Origin: JANWVO01 sp037446555
GTDB taxonomy: Bacteria; Acidobacteriota; Terriglobia; Bryobacterales; Bryobacteraceae
Direction of reading: 5' to 3'
DNA: 64,000 nucleotides
Assembly (NCBI GenBank): GCA_037446555.1
Contig: JBBIIK010000018.1
Location: 6,240 to 70,239, forward strand
Part shown: positions 1-6,617 of the stretch, piece after piece
Position numbering within the stretch: position 1 is the first letter of the stretch
How the letters are laid out: every line of letters begins with the position of its first letter
The notes under the pieces: model-generated
What the model saw: the letters and a program-made list of their open reading frames with translations, nothing else
Databases searched by the model: none
What the model was told of the DNA's origin: nothing
Program-made: the position numbers and the translations under genes

Positions 1-1
1 T

Positions 2-352
2 CTGATGGAGCGCAGTGGCGAGGGGAGGATCGTGAACATCAGCTCGATGGGGGCGTTCCTCGCCTGGTCTGAGCACGTCCACTATTGCGCATCCAAAGCC
101 GGCGTGGTGGCGCTGACACGGGGGTTGGCGAAGGCGCTGGCGCCGAGGATCAGCGTGAATTCGGTGGCGCCGGGGGTGATCCCGTTCGAGGAGCGCGAGG
201 ATCCGCAGATCCAGAAGATGGCGCGGGCGACCCCGGCCGGGCGGCCGGGCACGGGCGAAGAGATTGCGGACGCTGTGGCGTTCTTCCTGGGGGCGAGCCC
301 GTTTGTGACCGGGCAGGTGCTGCAAGTGGACGGCGGACTGGGGCTGCGCTGA
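2..352 (+). CDS. SDR-family oxidoreductase, C-terminal part
   Basis: This is the C-terminal half of a short-chain dehydrogenase/reductase. Its reading frame is open to the left edge, so the N-terminal Rossmann glycine motif lies outside the window. The visible part has the catalytic Ser in NISS and the YCASK form of the YxxxK motif, about 14 residues further on. The family's NSVAPG segment and a C-terminal VTGQVLQVDGG follow. Those last two features are typical of FabG-like classical SDRs that use NAD(P)H. The substrate cannot be read from this fragment. An ATG at position 5 is in frame but is very unlikely to be the true start. Confidence 0.9.
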   Translation: MMERSGEGRIVNISSMGAFLAWSEHVHYCASKAGVVALTRGLAKALAPRISVNSVAPGVIPFEEREDPQIQKMARATPAGRPGTGEEIADAVAFFLGASPFVTGQVLQVDGGLGLR

Positions 353-401
353 CGGCGCGAGTTTCCCTCAACGCCGCCGCACGGGTTCCGATAAGGGGGC
401 T

Positions 402-722
402 GTGACGGACCTGCTGGCACGGGCGGCGCAAATCCTGGAGACGGCGCAGGCGTGCTCGGCGGCGGGTAGCGAAGGCGAGTGGACGATGCTGGCGGGACCG
501 GAGGGAGGGTGGCAGATGGTGGCGGGCGCGGATCAGGAGCCGGGGGCGCTCGCCGTTCTACGCGGTGCGGCGCAGGTGTTGCGGGTGCGGCGGCGCGGCG
601 GGACAGTGCAAGTGGAAGCGTGGGAGAGCGGGCGGCGGTGCGTTCTGGAGGCGCGCGCAGCGGGACAGGCGGTTCACGCTGTGGTGGCGGATGTCCGGCT
701 CTACGCCGCCACCTGCGGCTGA
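402..722 (+). CDS. Small hypothetical protein
   Basis: This 106-residue reading frame starts with GTG shortly after the SDR stop codon, behind a purine-rich stretch (ataaggggg). I do not recognise a family. The sequence alternates short basic and acidic strands (for example VLRVRRRGGTVQVEAWE), suggesting a small beta-rich soluble protein. It has no signal peptide, membrane segment or cysteine cluster. It could be co-transcribed with the SDR gene. The composition is strongly GC-rich in all frames, so coding status is likely but not certain. Confidence 0.55.
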   Translation: MTDLLARAAQILETAQACSAAGSEGEWTMLAGPEGGWQMVAGADQEPGALAVLRGAAQVLRVRRRGGTVQVEAWESGRRCVLEARAAGQAVHAVVADVRLYAATCG

Positions 723-737
723 GCCGGGCTCGGCCGC
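715..737. terminator. Hairpin between convergent genes
   Basis: GCGGC-t-GAGCC-g-GGCTC-g-GCCGC forms a nearly perfect inverted repeat that overlaps the stop codon of the upstream rightward gene and abuts the galT stop codon. Its place between convergent genes suggests a shared transcript end. No T-run follows on either strand, so it is not a canonical Rho-independent terminator. Confidence 0.4.
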
Positions 738-1739
738 CTAAGGGAGCCCGATGTCTCGGAGGAACTGCGCTGCCTCTTCCGGCGGAGTGGGGTTGATGTA
801 AAACCCCGTGCCCCACTCGAAACCGGCGACCTTGGTGAGCTTGGGGATCACCTCGAGGTGCCAGTGGTAGTGATCCAACGGGCCTTCCTGCAATGGCGCG
901 GTGTGCAGCATGAAGTTGTAGGGCGGCTGTTCGAGCGCCTTGTCGATCTTGCGGAGCACAGTGCGCACCACCCAGCCGAGATTCTGGATCACGGGCGGCT
1001 CGAAGGCTTCGAAGTGGGCGTTGTGGCGGCGCGGCACGATCCAGGTTTCGAACGGGAAGCGGGAAGCGAAAGGGGCGATGACGATGAAGTGGTCGGATTC
1101 GAAGATGATGCGCTCGCGGGTCTGAAGTTCCTGCTGAAGGATGTCGCAGTAGATGCAGCGCTCGCGGAAGCTGTAGTAGCGGTACGCACCCTCCAGTTCC
1201 TCCTGCACGCGTTTGGGGACGACGGGCAGGGCAATGAGCTGGCTGTGGGGGTGCTCCAAGGTGGCGCCGGCGGCGGCGCCGTGGTTCTTGAAGGCGATGA
1301 CGTAACGGAGGCGGACGTCGCGGCGCAGGTCGATCATGCGGTCGCGGAAGGCGAAGAAAACGTCGGCCACCTGTTTCTCCGACATCTGGCTGAGCGAGGT
1401 ATTGTGCTCTGGCGTCTCGATGATCACTTCATGGGCGCCGACGCCGTTCATGCGGTCGTAGAGCCCTTCGCCCTGCTTGTTGAGGTCGCCCTCTACGCGG
1501 AGGGCGGGAAACTTGTTGGGCACGACGCGCACGAGCCACCCGGGCGAGTTGGGCTGCCCGGACTCGCGGTAGGCGAGAATCTCGGGCGGCGTTTTGGTTT
1601 CCATGCCCGGGCAAAAGGGGCAGATGCGCGATGCGGGAAAGGCGGTGCGTTCGCGTACGAAGTCCGTGGGTCGCCGCGCACGGTCGGTGGAGATGATCAC
1701 CCAGCGGCCAGTGATGGGGTCTTTGCGGAGCTCAGGCAA
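738..1739 (-). CDS. galT: Galactose-1-phosphate uridylyltransferase
   Basis: GalT exchanges UMP between UDP-glucose and galactose-1-phosphate in the Leloir pathway. The protein begins PELRKDPITGRWVI, the usual GalT N-terminus. It has a zinc-type CPFC pair at residues 40-43 and the HPHSQ active-site motif at residues 163-167, whose second His is the uridylylated nucleophile. I chose the TTG at 1739 (333 residues, normal family length). The frame stays open about 100 codons upstream, but that part is low-complexity shadow of yraN. It is the last gene of a leftward group (aminotransferase, methyltransferase, YraN, GalT). Confidence 0.9.
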   Translation of the reverse strand: MPELRKDPITGRWVIISTDRARRPTDFVRERTAFPASRICPFCPGMETKTPPEILAYRESGQPNSPGWLVRVVPNKFPALRVEGDLNKQGEGLYDRMNGVGAHEVIIETPEHNTSLSQMSEKQVADVFFAFRDRMIDLRRDVRLRYVIAFKNHGAAAGATLEHPHSQLIALPVVPKRVQEELEGAYRYYSFRERCIYCDILQQELQTRERIIFESDHFIVIAPFASRFPFETWIVPRRHNAHFEAFEPPVIQNLGWVVRTVLRKIDKALEQPPYNFMLHTAPLQEGPLDHYHWHLEVIPKLTKVAGFEWGTGFYINPTPPEEAAQFLRDIGLP

Positions 1740-1776
1740 GTCCGGTCCACCACGCTGAAATGTCAGCGAGCACTCC

Positions 1777-2220
1777 TCAGAATAGCCGATCCGTGTCGAG
1801 CAAGGTCCATGCGGCCCGGTAATGGCGCACCTGGTACGGTTCGAGGACAACGGCGACGATATCGAAGCGGGCGCGCGCGGGCGGAATCCGCCACCGCCGG
1901 AGGAGGAAGCGGGCGGCACGTTCGAGGCGCCTGCGCTTGGCCCCATCGAGGGCGCGCAGCGGATCCGCCGTTGCGGTGTCGCGGCGGCTCTTGACTTCAA
2001 CAAAGACGACAGTGTCGCCGTCGAGGGCGATGAGGTCAACCTCGGCGCCGCGTTCGGGCAGCGTCCAGTTGCGGCCGATCACGGTCAAGCCTTCGGCTTC
2101 GAGGTAGCGGTGGGCAAGGTCCTCGGCGCGGCGTCCGAGAGCATGTTCAGGCATCATGCGCCGCCGGCGCGCCCAGTCGCGAAGCTCATCGCAGATCCTG
2201 GGGAGCGGATTCCATCGCAC
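1777..2220 (-). CDS. YraN/UPF0102-family putative endonuclease
   Basis: This is a small member of the YraN (UPF0102) family, a restriction-endonuclease-like fold related to Holliday-junction resolvases. The function is not firmly established. The diagnostic segments are ALGRRAEDLAHRYLE followed by GAEVDLIALDGDTVVFVEVK, which carries the E...D...ExK metal-binding core. The GTG start at 2220 gives 147 residues, and paired ATG codons at 2157/2154 would give about 125. I kept the longer form because an arginine-rich lead-in before ALGRR appears common in relatives. It starts six bases after the methyltransferase stop. Confidence 0.88.
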   Translation of the reverse strand: MRWNPLPRICDELRDWARRRRMMPEHALGRRAEDLAHRYLEAEGLTVIGRNWTLPERGAEVDLIALDGDTVVFVEVKSRRDTATADPLRALDGAKRRRLERAARFLLRRWRIPPARARFDIVAVVLEPYQVRHYRAAWTLLDTDRLF

Positions 2221-2226
2221 GGCTGG

Positions 2227-2769
2227 TCATTTGACGACTTCGAATTCGAACTCGATCACTTTGCCGCGGACTAGGAAGCAGAGGTAGTGCTCCCAGAAGA
2301 GCCGGAACCGCGGCCAGGCGTTGACGACGAATTCAAAGCCGAGCCACCTCCACAATGCAAGTAGGCGGACGCGAACTTTTCTCTCACGAAGCCGTGCGGC
2401 CGAATAGTAGCCGAAGCCACCGTGATCAGCGCCGAAGTAGCGGAAGCTGAAGGAATTCAGGTGCCAGCGGTGGGTGGGGTCGCAGAAGCTGGAGAAGTCC
2501 GTGTAATGGGGCGTGGCGAGATGGATGCGCCCGCCGGGGCGGACGAGGCGGTGGAACTCCTCGATGGCGCGGACGACGTCGGCGACGTGCTCGATGACAT
2601 GGATGGCGTAGAGTTCGTCGAAGCTGGAATCCCGAAACGGCCAGGGGAAGTGATCGAGATCGACGAGGATGTCGGCTGCGGTGCGCGGATTGCGGTCGAT
2701 GCCGATGGCGCCGGGCCGTTTGTTCAGGCCGCAGCCGACGTCGAGAACGCGCGGCGGAGTCACTCCCAC
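2227..2769 (-). CDS. Class I SAM-dependent methyltransferase
   Basis: This 180-residue methyltransferase has the SAM-binding motif I VLDVGCG at residues 8-14. An acidic residue follows at the end of strand 2 (GIDRNP), and a post-motif loop follows (RPGGRIHLATPH). The HVIEHV segment is typical of the type 11 methyltransferase subgroup. The substrate is unknown. The C-terminal part is rich in Trp, Phe and Arg and may form the substrate pocket. It lies 33 bases downstream of the aminotransferase and just upstream of yraN in the same orientation. Confidence 0.85.
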   Translation of the reverse strand: MGVTPPRVLDVGCGLNKRPGAIGIDRNPRTAADILVDLDHFPWPFRDSSFDELYAIHVIEHVADVVRAIEEFHRLVRPGGRIHLATPHYTDFSSFCDPTHRWHLNSFSFRYFGADHGGFGYYSAARLRERKVRVRLLALWRWLGFEFVVNAWPRFRLFWEHYLCFLVRGKVIEFEFEVVK

Positions 2770-2802
2770 AGTCTAGCTTTCCGTGGAACGGCCAAGTCGC
2801 AG

Positions 2803-4152
2803 TCAGGCGGCGCGGGACGCCTCGGTGATGCAGGCTTCCAGCGTATCGACGGCGTAATCGGCCTGATCGGCGGAGAGCACAAGCGGCGGAGCGAGCCGGA
2901 TGGAGTTCGGCCCGGCGCCGAGGACGAGCACTCCACGGTGGAAGGCGAGGTCGACGATGCGGTCCCGCAGTTCGGGGGCGCGCTCTTTGGTGGCCTGATC
3001 GCGGACGAGTTCGAAGCCGATCATGAGGCCCAATCCGCGGACGTCGCCCACACAGGGGAACCGGGCGGGCCATTCGCGCATGCGGGCCATCAGGCGGGCG
3101 CCGATGCGGGCGGCGTTGTCGACCAGCTCCTGCTCGAGCAGCTCGATGGTGGCCAGCGCAGCCTCGACGGCGACGGGGTTGCCTCCGAAGGTAGAGGCGT
3201 GGGCGCCGGGCTTCCACGTCATCAGGTCCGCGCGGGCGACCGTGGCGCCAAGAGGAAGTCCGCTGGCGATGCCCTTGGCGATGGCGACGATGTCGGGCTC
3301 AAGGCCGAAGTGTTCGGAGGCGAACATGCGGCCGGTGCGGCCCATGCCGCTCTGTACCTCGTCGGCGACGAGCAAAATGCCGTGGCGGCGGCAGGCGGCC
3401 TGCAATTCGTCGAAGAATTTCTGCGGGGGCACGACGTAGCCCCCCTCTCCCTGGACGGGTTCGACGAAGACTGCGGCGACCTCCGATGCGGGGAGGATGG
3501 TGCGGAACAGCTCCTGTTCCAGCACGCGGACGCACTCGACATTGCAGGTGTCCGGCGTGCGGTTATAGGCGCAGCGGTAGCAGTAAGGGTAGGGGATGTG
3601 GGTGGCGCCGGGAAACAGCGGCGCGAAGCCTTCGCGCTGGGCGGTCTTCGATGCGGTGAGGGACAGGGCGCCCATGGTCCGTCCGTGGAAAGCGCCGAGG
3701 AAGGCGATGGACTTGTCGCGGCGCGTGGAGTAGCGGGCGAGCTTGAGGGCGCATTCAACCGCTTCCGCGCCGGAGTTGCCGAAGAAGACGCGGCGCGCGC
3801 CTCCGCCGGGCACGAGCCTGGCGAGCCGCTCGCCGAGGGTGACCATGTTTTCGTAATAGAAGTCCGTTCCGGACATGTGGAGGAACTTCTCCGCCTGCCG
3901 GCGGACGGCTTCGACGACCCGGGGGTGGCAGTGCCCGGTGGCGACGACGGCGATGCCGGCGTTCATGTCGAGGAAGCGGTTGCCATCAACGTCGGTGACG
4001 ATGGCGCCTTCGCCGCGCTCGATGACGAACGGGTAGCTGCGCGTGTAGGAAGGGCTCAGGACGGCATGGTCGCGCTCGACGATGGCGCGGGCGCGCGGTC
4101 CGGGCAGCGGGGTGACGATGCTGGGCAATGCCTGGGAGCTGGCGTTCGGCAT
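2803..4152 (-). CDS. Class III PLP-dependent aminotransferase (acetylornithine/GABA type)
   Basis: This is a fold-type I aminotransferase of 449 residues. The PLP-phosphate loop is at GNSGAEAVE (residues 125-133). The cofactor aspartate sits in ADEVQ (D264) and the Schiff-base lysine in AIAKGIASG (K293). Members are annotated variously as acetylornithine aminotransferase family, 4-aminobutyrate aminotransferase or amino-acid racemase, so the substrate is open. An unusual four-cysteine insert lies at residues 191-207 (CYRC...C...C), which could bind a metal. It heads the leftward group that ends with galT. Confidence 0.88.
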   Translation of the reverse strand: MPNASSQALPSIVTPLPGPRARAIVERDHAVLSPSYTRSYPFVIERGEGAIVTDVDGNRFLDMNAGIAVVATGHCHPRVVEAVRRQAEKFLHMSGTDFYYENMVTLGERLARLVPGGGARRVFFGNSGAEAVECALKLARYSTRRDKSIAFLGAFHGRTMGALSLTASKTAQREGFAPLFPGATHIPYPYCYRCAYNRTPDTCNVECVRVLEQELFRTILPASEVAAVFVEPVQGEGGYVVPPQKFFDELQAACRRHGILLVADEVQSGMGRTGRMFASEHFGLEPDIVAIAKGIASGLPLGATVARADLMTWKPGAHASTFGGNPVAVEAALATIELLEQELVDNAARIGARLMARMREWPARFPCVGDVRGLGLMIGFELVRDQATKERAPELRDRIVDLAFHRGVLVLGAGPNSIRLAPPLVLSADQADYAVDTLEACITEASRAA

Positions 4153-4259
4153 GGACTCTTCTCCTTCCAGATGGATTCGGACGGGGGAAAGATGGCAGGA
4201 GCGGCGCGCGGGCAGGCTAGTCGCAGGCGAACAGGAAGGGCCGCATGGCGGCAGGGGTG

Positions 4260-4288
4260 CGCGTCACAATCCGATTTTACGCTAGAAT
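4260..4288 (+). promoter_or_regulatory. Possible promoter for the rhodanese/selenoprotein genes
   Basis: TAGAAT at 4283-4288 matches five of six positions of the -10 consensus. It lies 24 bases upstream of the rhodanese start, in the non-coding divergent region. No convincing -35 hexamer is visible at the expected distance, so the call rests mainly on the -10 element and position. Confidence 0.3.
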
Positions 4289-4312
4289 CGGGATCTTGAG
4301 CAGTACCGCGGT

Positions 4313-4657
4313 ATGACCAGTGATTCGGTTCTTTCCATGGAGATCACCCCGGACGAGGCCCGCCGGCTGCTGACAGAAGGGCGGGCGAAGCTGATCGACG
4401 TTCGCGAGCCTCATGAGCACCGGCTGGCGCGGATCGACGGCGCCGAGCTGATTCCAATGCACAGCGTGCCACAGCGCATGCAGGAGCTGGAGGCGGCATC
4501 GGACGAGGCGCTGCTGATCGTGTATTGCCACCACGGCGTGCGCAGCCTGAGCGTGGTGGAATGGCTGCGGCGGCAGGGCGTGGAGCAATGTGTGTCGCTG
4601 ATCGGGGGAATCGATCTCTGGAGCCGGCAGATCGATCCGCAAGTACCCCGTTACTGA
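4313..4657 (+). CDS. Rhodanese-like domain protein
   Basis: This single-domain rhodanese (sulfurtransferase) has 114 residues. LIDVREPHEH marks the conserved first half. The active-site loop YCHHGVRS places the catalytic cysteine at residue 72, which would carry a persulfide. GGIDLWS is the usual C-terminal signature. It is small and lacks a signal peptide, so it is probably cytoplasmic. An alternative ATG at 4337 would remove eight N-terminal residues. It ends six bases before the ATG of the selenoprotein candidate, so the two are very likely co-transcribed and may both handle sulfur or selenium redox chemistry (inference). Confidence 0.9.
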   Translation: MTSDSVLSMEITPDEARRLLTEGRAKLIDVREPHEHRLARIDGAELIPMHSVPQRMQELEAASDEALLIVYCHHGVRSLSVVEWLRRQGVEQCVSLIGGIDLWSRQIDPQVPRY

Positions 4658-4663
4658 GAAACC

Positions 4664-5005
4664 ATGCCGCAGAAGCCGACGTTCTACACCAAGCCCACCT
4701 GAACGACGTGCCGCAAAGCCAGGAGTTTCCTGGCTCGGCAGGGCGTGGACGCCGAAGTGGTGGATCTTTCGAAGGGGCTCAGCGTGGAGGAACTAGACCG
4801 CCTGATCGGGCGGCGCGACTACCGCGAGTTCCTGAACCCGAAGAACGAGCTGTACCGGCAGATGGGGATGAAGACGAACCCGCCGCCGCGCGAGGAGGCG
4901 CTGCGGTTGATGAGCCAGAACCCGAACCTGATCCGCCGCCCCATTCTGATGAAGGGCTCGAAGGTGCTTCTCGGGTTTCGCGAGGAGGAATGGCGGGAGG
5001 CCTGA
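4664..5005 (+). CDS. ArsC/Spx-family thioredoxin-fold selenoprotein (in-frame UGA read as selenocysteine)
   Basis: Reading from ATG 4664, the frame is TFYTKPT-[TGA]-TTCRKARSFL and continues open to 5005. If TGA (4700-4702) is read as selenocysteine, the product is 113 residues, normal for the ArsC/Spx/YffB family. The TGA replaces exactly the first Cys of the family's N-terminal CxxC (U13, C16), after the first beta strand. The rest follows the family: a FLNPKNELYRQMG region, and RRPIL (residues 91-95) with the conserved Arg and cis-Pro. A SECIS-like hairpin begins 14 bases after the TGA. Starting instead at GTG 4745 would leave an 86-residue protein without its active site. The likely role is a thiol/selenol oxidoreductase or arsenate-reductase-like enzyme; the substrate is unknown. 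A sequencing error (TGC to TGA) or a nonsense mutation is the alternative. Confidence 0.82.
4717..4735 (+). promoter_or_regulatory. Bacterial SECIS-like hairpin
   Basis: AGCCAGGA-GTT-TCCTGGCT is a perfect 8-bp stem with a three-base loop starting with G, inside the coding frame. The loop begins 22 bases after the in-frame TGA at 4700-4702. Published descriptions of bacterial SECIS elements require a short stem-loop within the message just downstream of UGA. They also require a G among the first loop bases and a UGA-to-loop spacing of roughly 16 to 37 bases. All of these are met. It would be the binding site of the SelB elongation factor. Confidence 0.75.
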
Positions 5006-5017
5006 GGCGGCGCAAGG

Positions 5018-6193
5018 GTGGCGGGAAGTGGTAATTGTGATCGTGTGATCACGCGAAGGGACCTTGCCATGGCGGCGGCAGCCGCATCGACGACGCGCCG
5101 GGCGCGGGCGCAGCAGAACGCGGCCTACCGGGGCGCGCTCCAGAAATTTGAGGGGCGGTATGCAGCGGCGGCGTTCGATTCGCTGGAATGGACGCGGAAG
5201 CGCTATGAGGAAATGCCGCGGCAGCTGGGCTTTCGTGCGCGGAACGTGCGCGAGGCGCAGGCGTGGCAGCGGCGGCTCCGGGCGAAGCTCGTCGAATTGC
5301 TGGGCGGTTTTCCGCGGCGGACGCCGCTCAAGGCGGAGGTGCTCGAGCGGAAGGAATTTCCGGCGTATTTCCGGGAATCGGTGATTTTTGAATCCCGGCC
5401 CGGGCTGGGGGTATTCGGGTATTTGCTGATCCCGAAAGACCGCCCGCAGCCCCGTCCGGCGCTGATTTGCGTGCCGGGGCATGGGCGCGGCGTGGACGAT
5501 ATTGCGGGAATCGACGAAAAGGGACAGGACCGGACGGAGAAGGTTCCGTACCAGTTCGATTTCGCGGTGCAGGCGGCGGAGCGCGGCTTCGCAGCATTCG
5601 CCATCGAACCGCTGGGCTTCGGATGCCGGCGCGACGCAGCGAGCCGGCGGCGAGGACTGGGGCAGTCTTCCTGCCAGCCGGCGGCAGGCGCAGCGCTGCT
5701 GATGGGGGAGACGATGCTGGGTTGGCGCGTGTGGGACGTGATGCGGGCAGTGGACTACCTGGAGACGCGCGCGGAGGTGGACCCGCGGAGGGTCGGGCTG
5801 ATGGGGATCAGCGGCGGGGGGACGGTGACGACGATCGGTGCGGCGCTGGAGCCGCGGATCGCGGCGGCGCTGGTCAGCGGCTACCTGAACACCTTCCGGG
5901 ATTCGATCTTCAGCATTTCGCACTGCATCGACAATTATGTGCCGGGCATTCTGCACTGGTGCGAGATGTACGACGTGGCCGGGCTGATTGCGCCACGGCC
6001 GCTGTTCTGTGAATCGGGGACGAAAGACGATATCTTCCCCGTCGGCGCTTTCCGGTTTTCTTTTGGAGAAGTGCAAAAAATCTACCTGATTTTCGGCGCA
6101 GAAGACCGGATCGGCAACGAGATTTTCGAGGCGGGGCACCAGTTTTCCGGCAAGCTGGGCTTCCCGTTTCTGGAGAAGCACCTGGGAGTCTGA
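5018..6193 (+). CDS. Exported alpha/beta-hydrolase (acetyl-xylan-esterase/dienelactone-hydrolase-like)
   Basis: This secreted alpha/beta-hydrolase has about 390 residues. It carries a twin-arginine signal (TRRDLAMAAAAAS), the oxyanion segment CVPGHGRG and the nucleophile elbow GISGGG with Ser about residue 265. A candidate acid lies in TKDDIFP (about residue 338) and a His in EAGHQF (about residue 374). Relatives are annotated as acetyl xylan esterases or 7-fold esterases, so a role in deacetylating plant polysaccharide is plausible. The GTG at 5018 is used here. GTG 5045 would start directly at the Tat motif and is equally possible. It is in the same orientation as the selenoprotein, 12 bases downstream. 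Confidence 0.8.
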   Translation: MAGSGNCDRVITRRDLAMAAAAASTTRRARAQQNAAYRGALQKFEGRYAAAAFDSLEWTRKRYEEMPRQLGFRARNVREAQAWQRRLRAKLVELLGGFPRRTPLKAEVLERKEFPAYFRESVIFESRPGLGVFGYLLIPKDRPQPRPALICVPGHGRGVDDIAGIDEKGQDRTEKVPYQFDFAVQAAERGFAAFAIEPLGFGCRRDAASRRRGLGQSSCQPAAGAALLMGETMLGWRVWDVMRAVDYLETRAEVDPRRVGLMGISGGGTVTTIGAALEPRIAAALVSGYLNTFRDSIFSISHCIDNYVPGILHWCEMYDVAGLIAPRPLFCESGTKDDIFPVGAFRFSFGEVQKIYLIFGAEDRIGNEIFEAGHQFSGKLGFPFLEKHLGV

Positions 6194-6199
6194 CGGTTC

Positions 6200-6616
6200 G
6201 TGGCGGAGTACGAGCTGCTGGAACATACGGCGGACACGGGCTTCCGCGTGCGGGCGGGGAGCCTGGAAGAGCTGTTCGCCCGGGCGGCGGAAGCGCTGGT
6301 GTCGATCGCCGTGGACACGGCAAGTGCGGATGCGAGGGAGAGGCGCACTCTGGAGTGCGCCGGGGAGCCGGTAGAAGAGCTGCTGGTGAACTGGCTGAGC
6401 GAGGTTCTGTGGCTGCTGGAGGGAGACCGGTTCGTACCGGCGCGGTTCGAAGAACTGTCGGTGACGGAGGGCGCGGCGCGGGGCGCAGTTTGGGGAGAGC
6501 CGCGCGACGACGAGCGTCATCCGCCACGGATCGTGGTGAAGGCGGTCACCTACCATCAGCTCGCAATCCGGGCGCACAATGGCGGGTGGGAGGCCGAGGT
6601 CTTCCTCGACATCTGA
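6200..6616 (+). CDS. Archease
   Basis: This 138-residue SHS2-domain protein begins EYELLEHTADTGFRVRAG, the archease signature with the conserved metal-binding His/Asp. It contains ELLVNWLSEVLWLLE and a C-terminal acidic patch ending in FLDI. Archease activates the RtcB ligase by promoting guanylylation and multiple turnover. The GTG start at 6200 lies six bases after the esterase stop. The gene is followed one base later by rtcB, so the pair is an RNA-ligation module. No RtcR regulator is next to it, unlike in enterobacteria. Confidence 0.93.
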   Translation: MAEYELLEHTADTGFRVRAGSLEELFARAAEALVSIAVDTASADARERRTLECAGEPVEELLVNWLSEVLWLLEGDRFVPARFEELSVTEGAARGAVWGEPRDDERHPPRIVVKAVTYHQLAIRAHNGGWEAEVFLDI

Positions 6617-6617
6617 A

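Noticed and set aside
1740..2039. N-terminal extension of GalT
   Set aside because: The extra 100 residues overlap yraN and are low complexity; GalT homology begins at PELRKDPITGRW.
2422..4299. A 625-residue rightward open frame
   Set aside because: It lies antisense to the aminotransferase and methyltransferase genes and has the Gly/Ala/Asp-rich composition of a GC-rich shadow frame.
4745..5005. An 86-residue protein starting at GTG 4745
   Set aside because: It lacks the first strand and the active-site region that the in-frame reading through TGA restores, so it is a truncated reading of the selenoprotein candidate.
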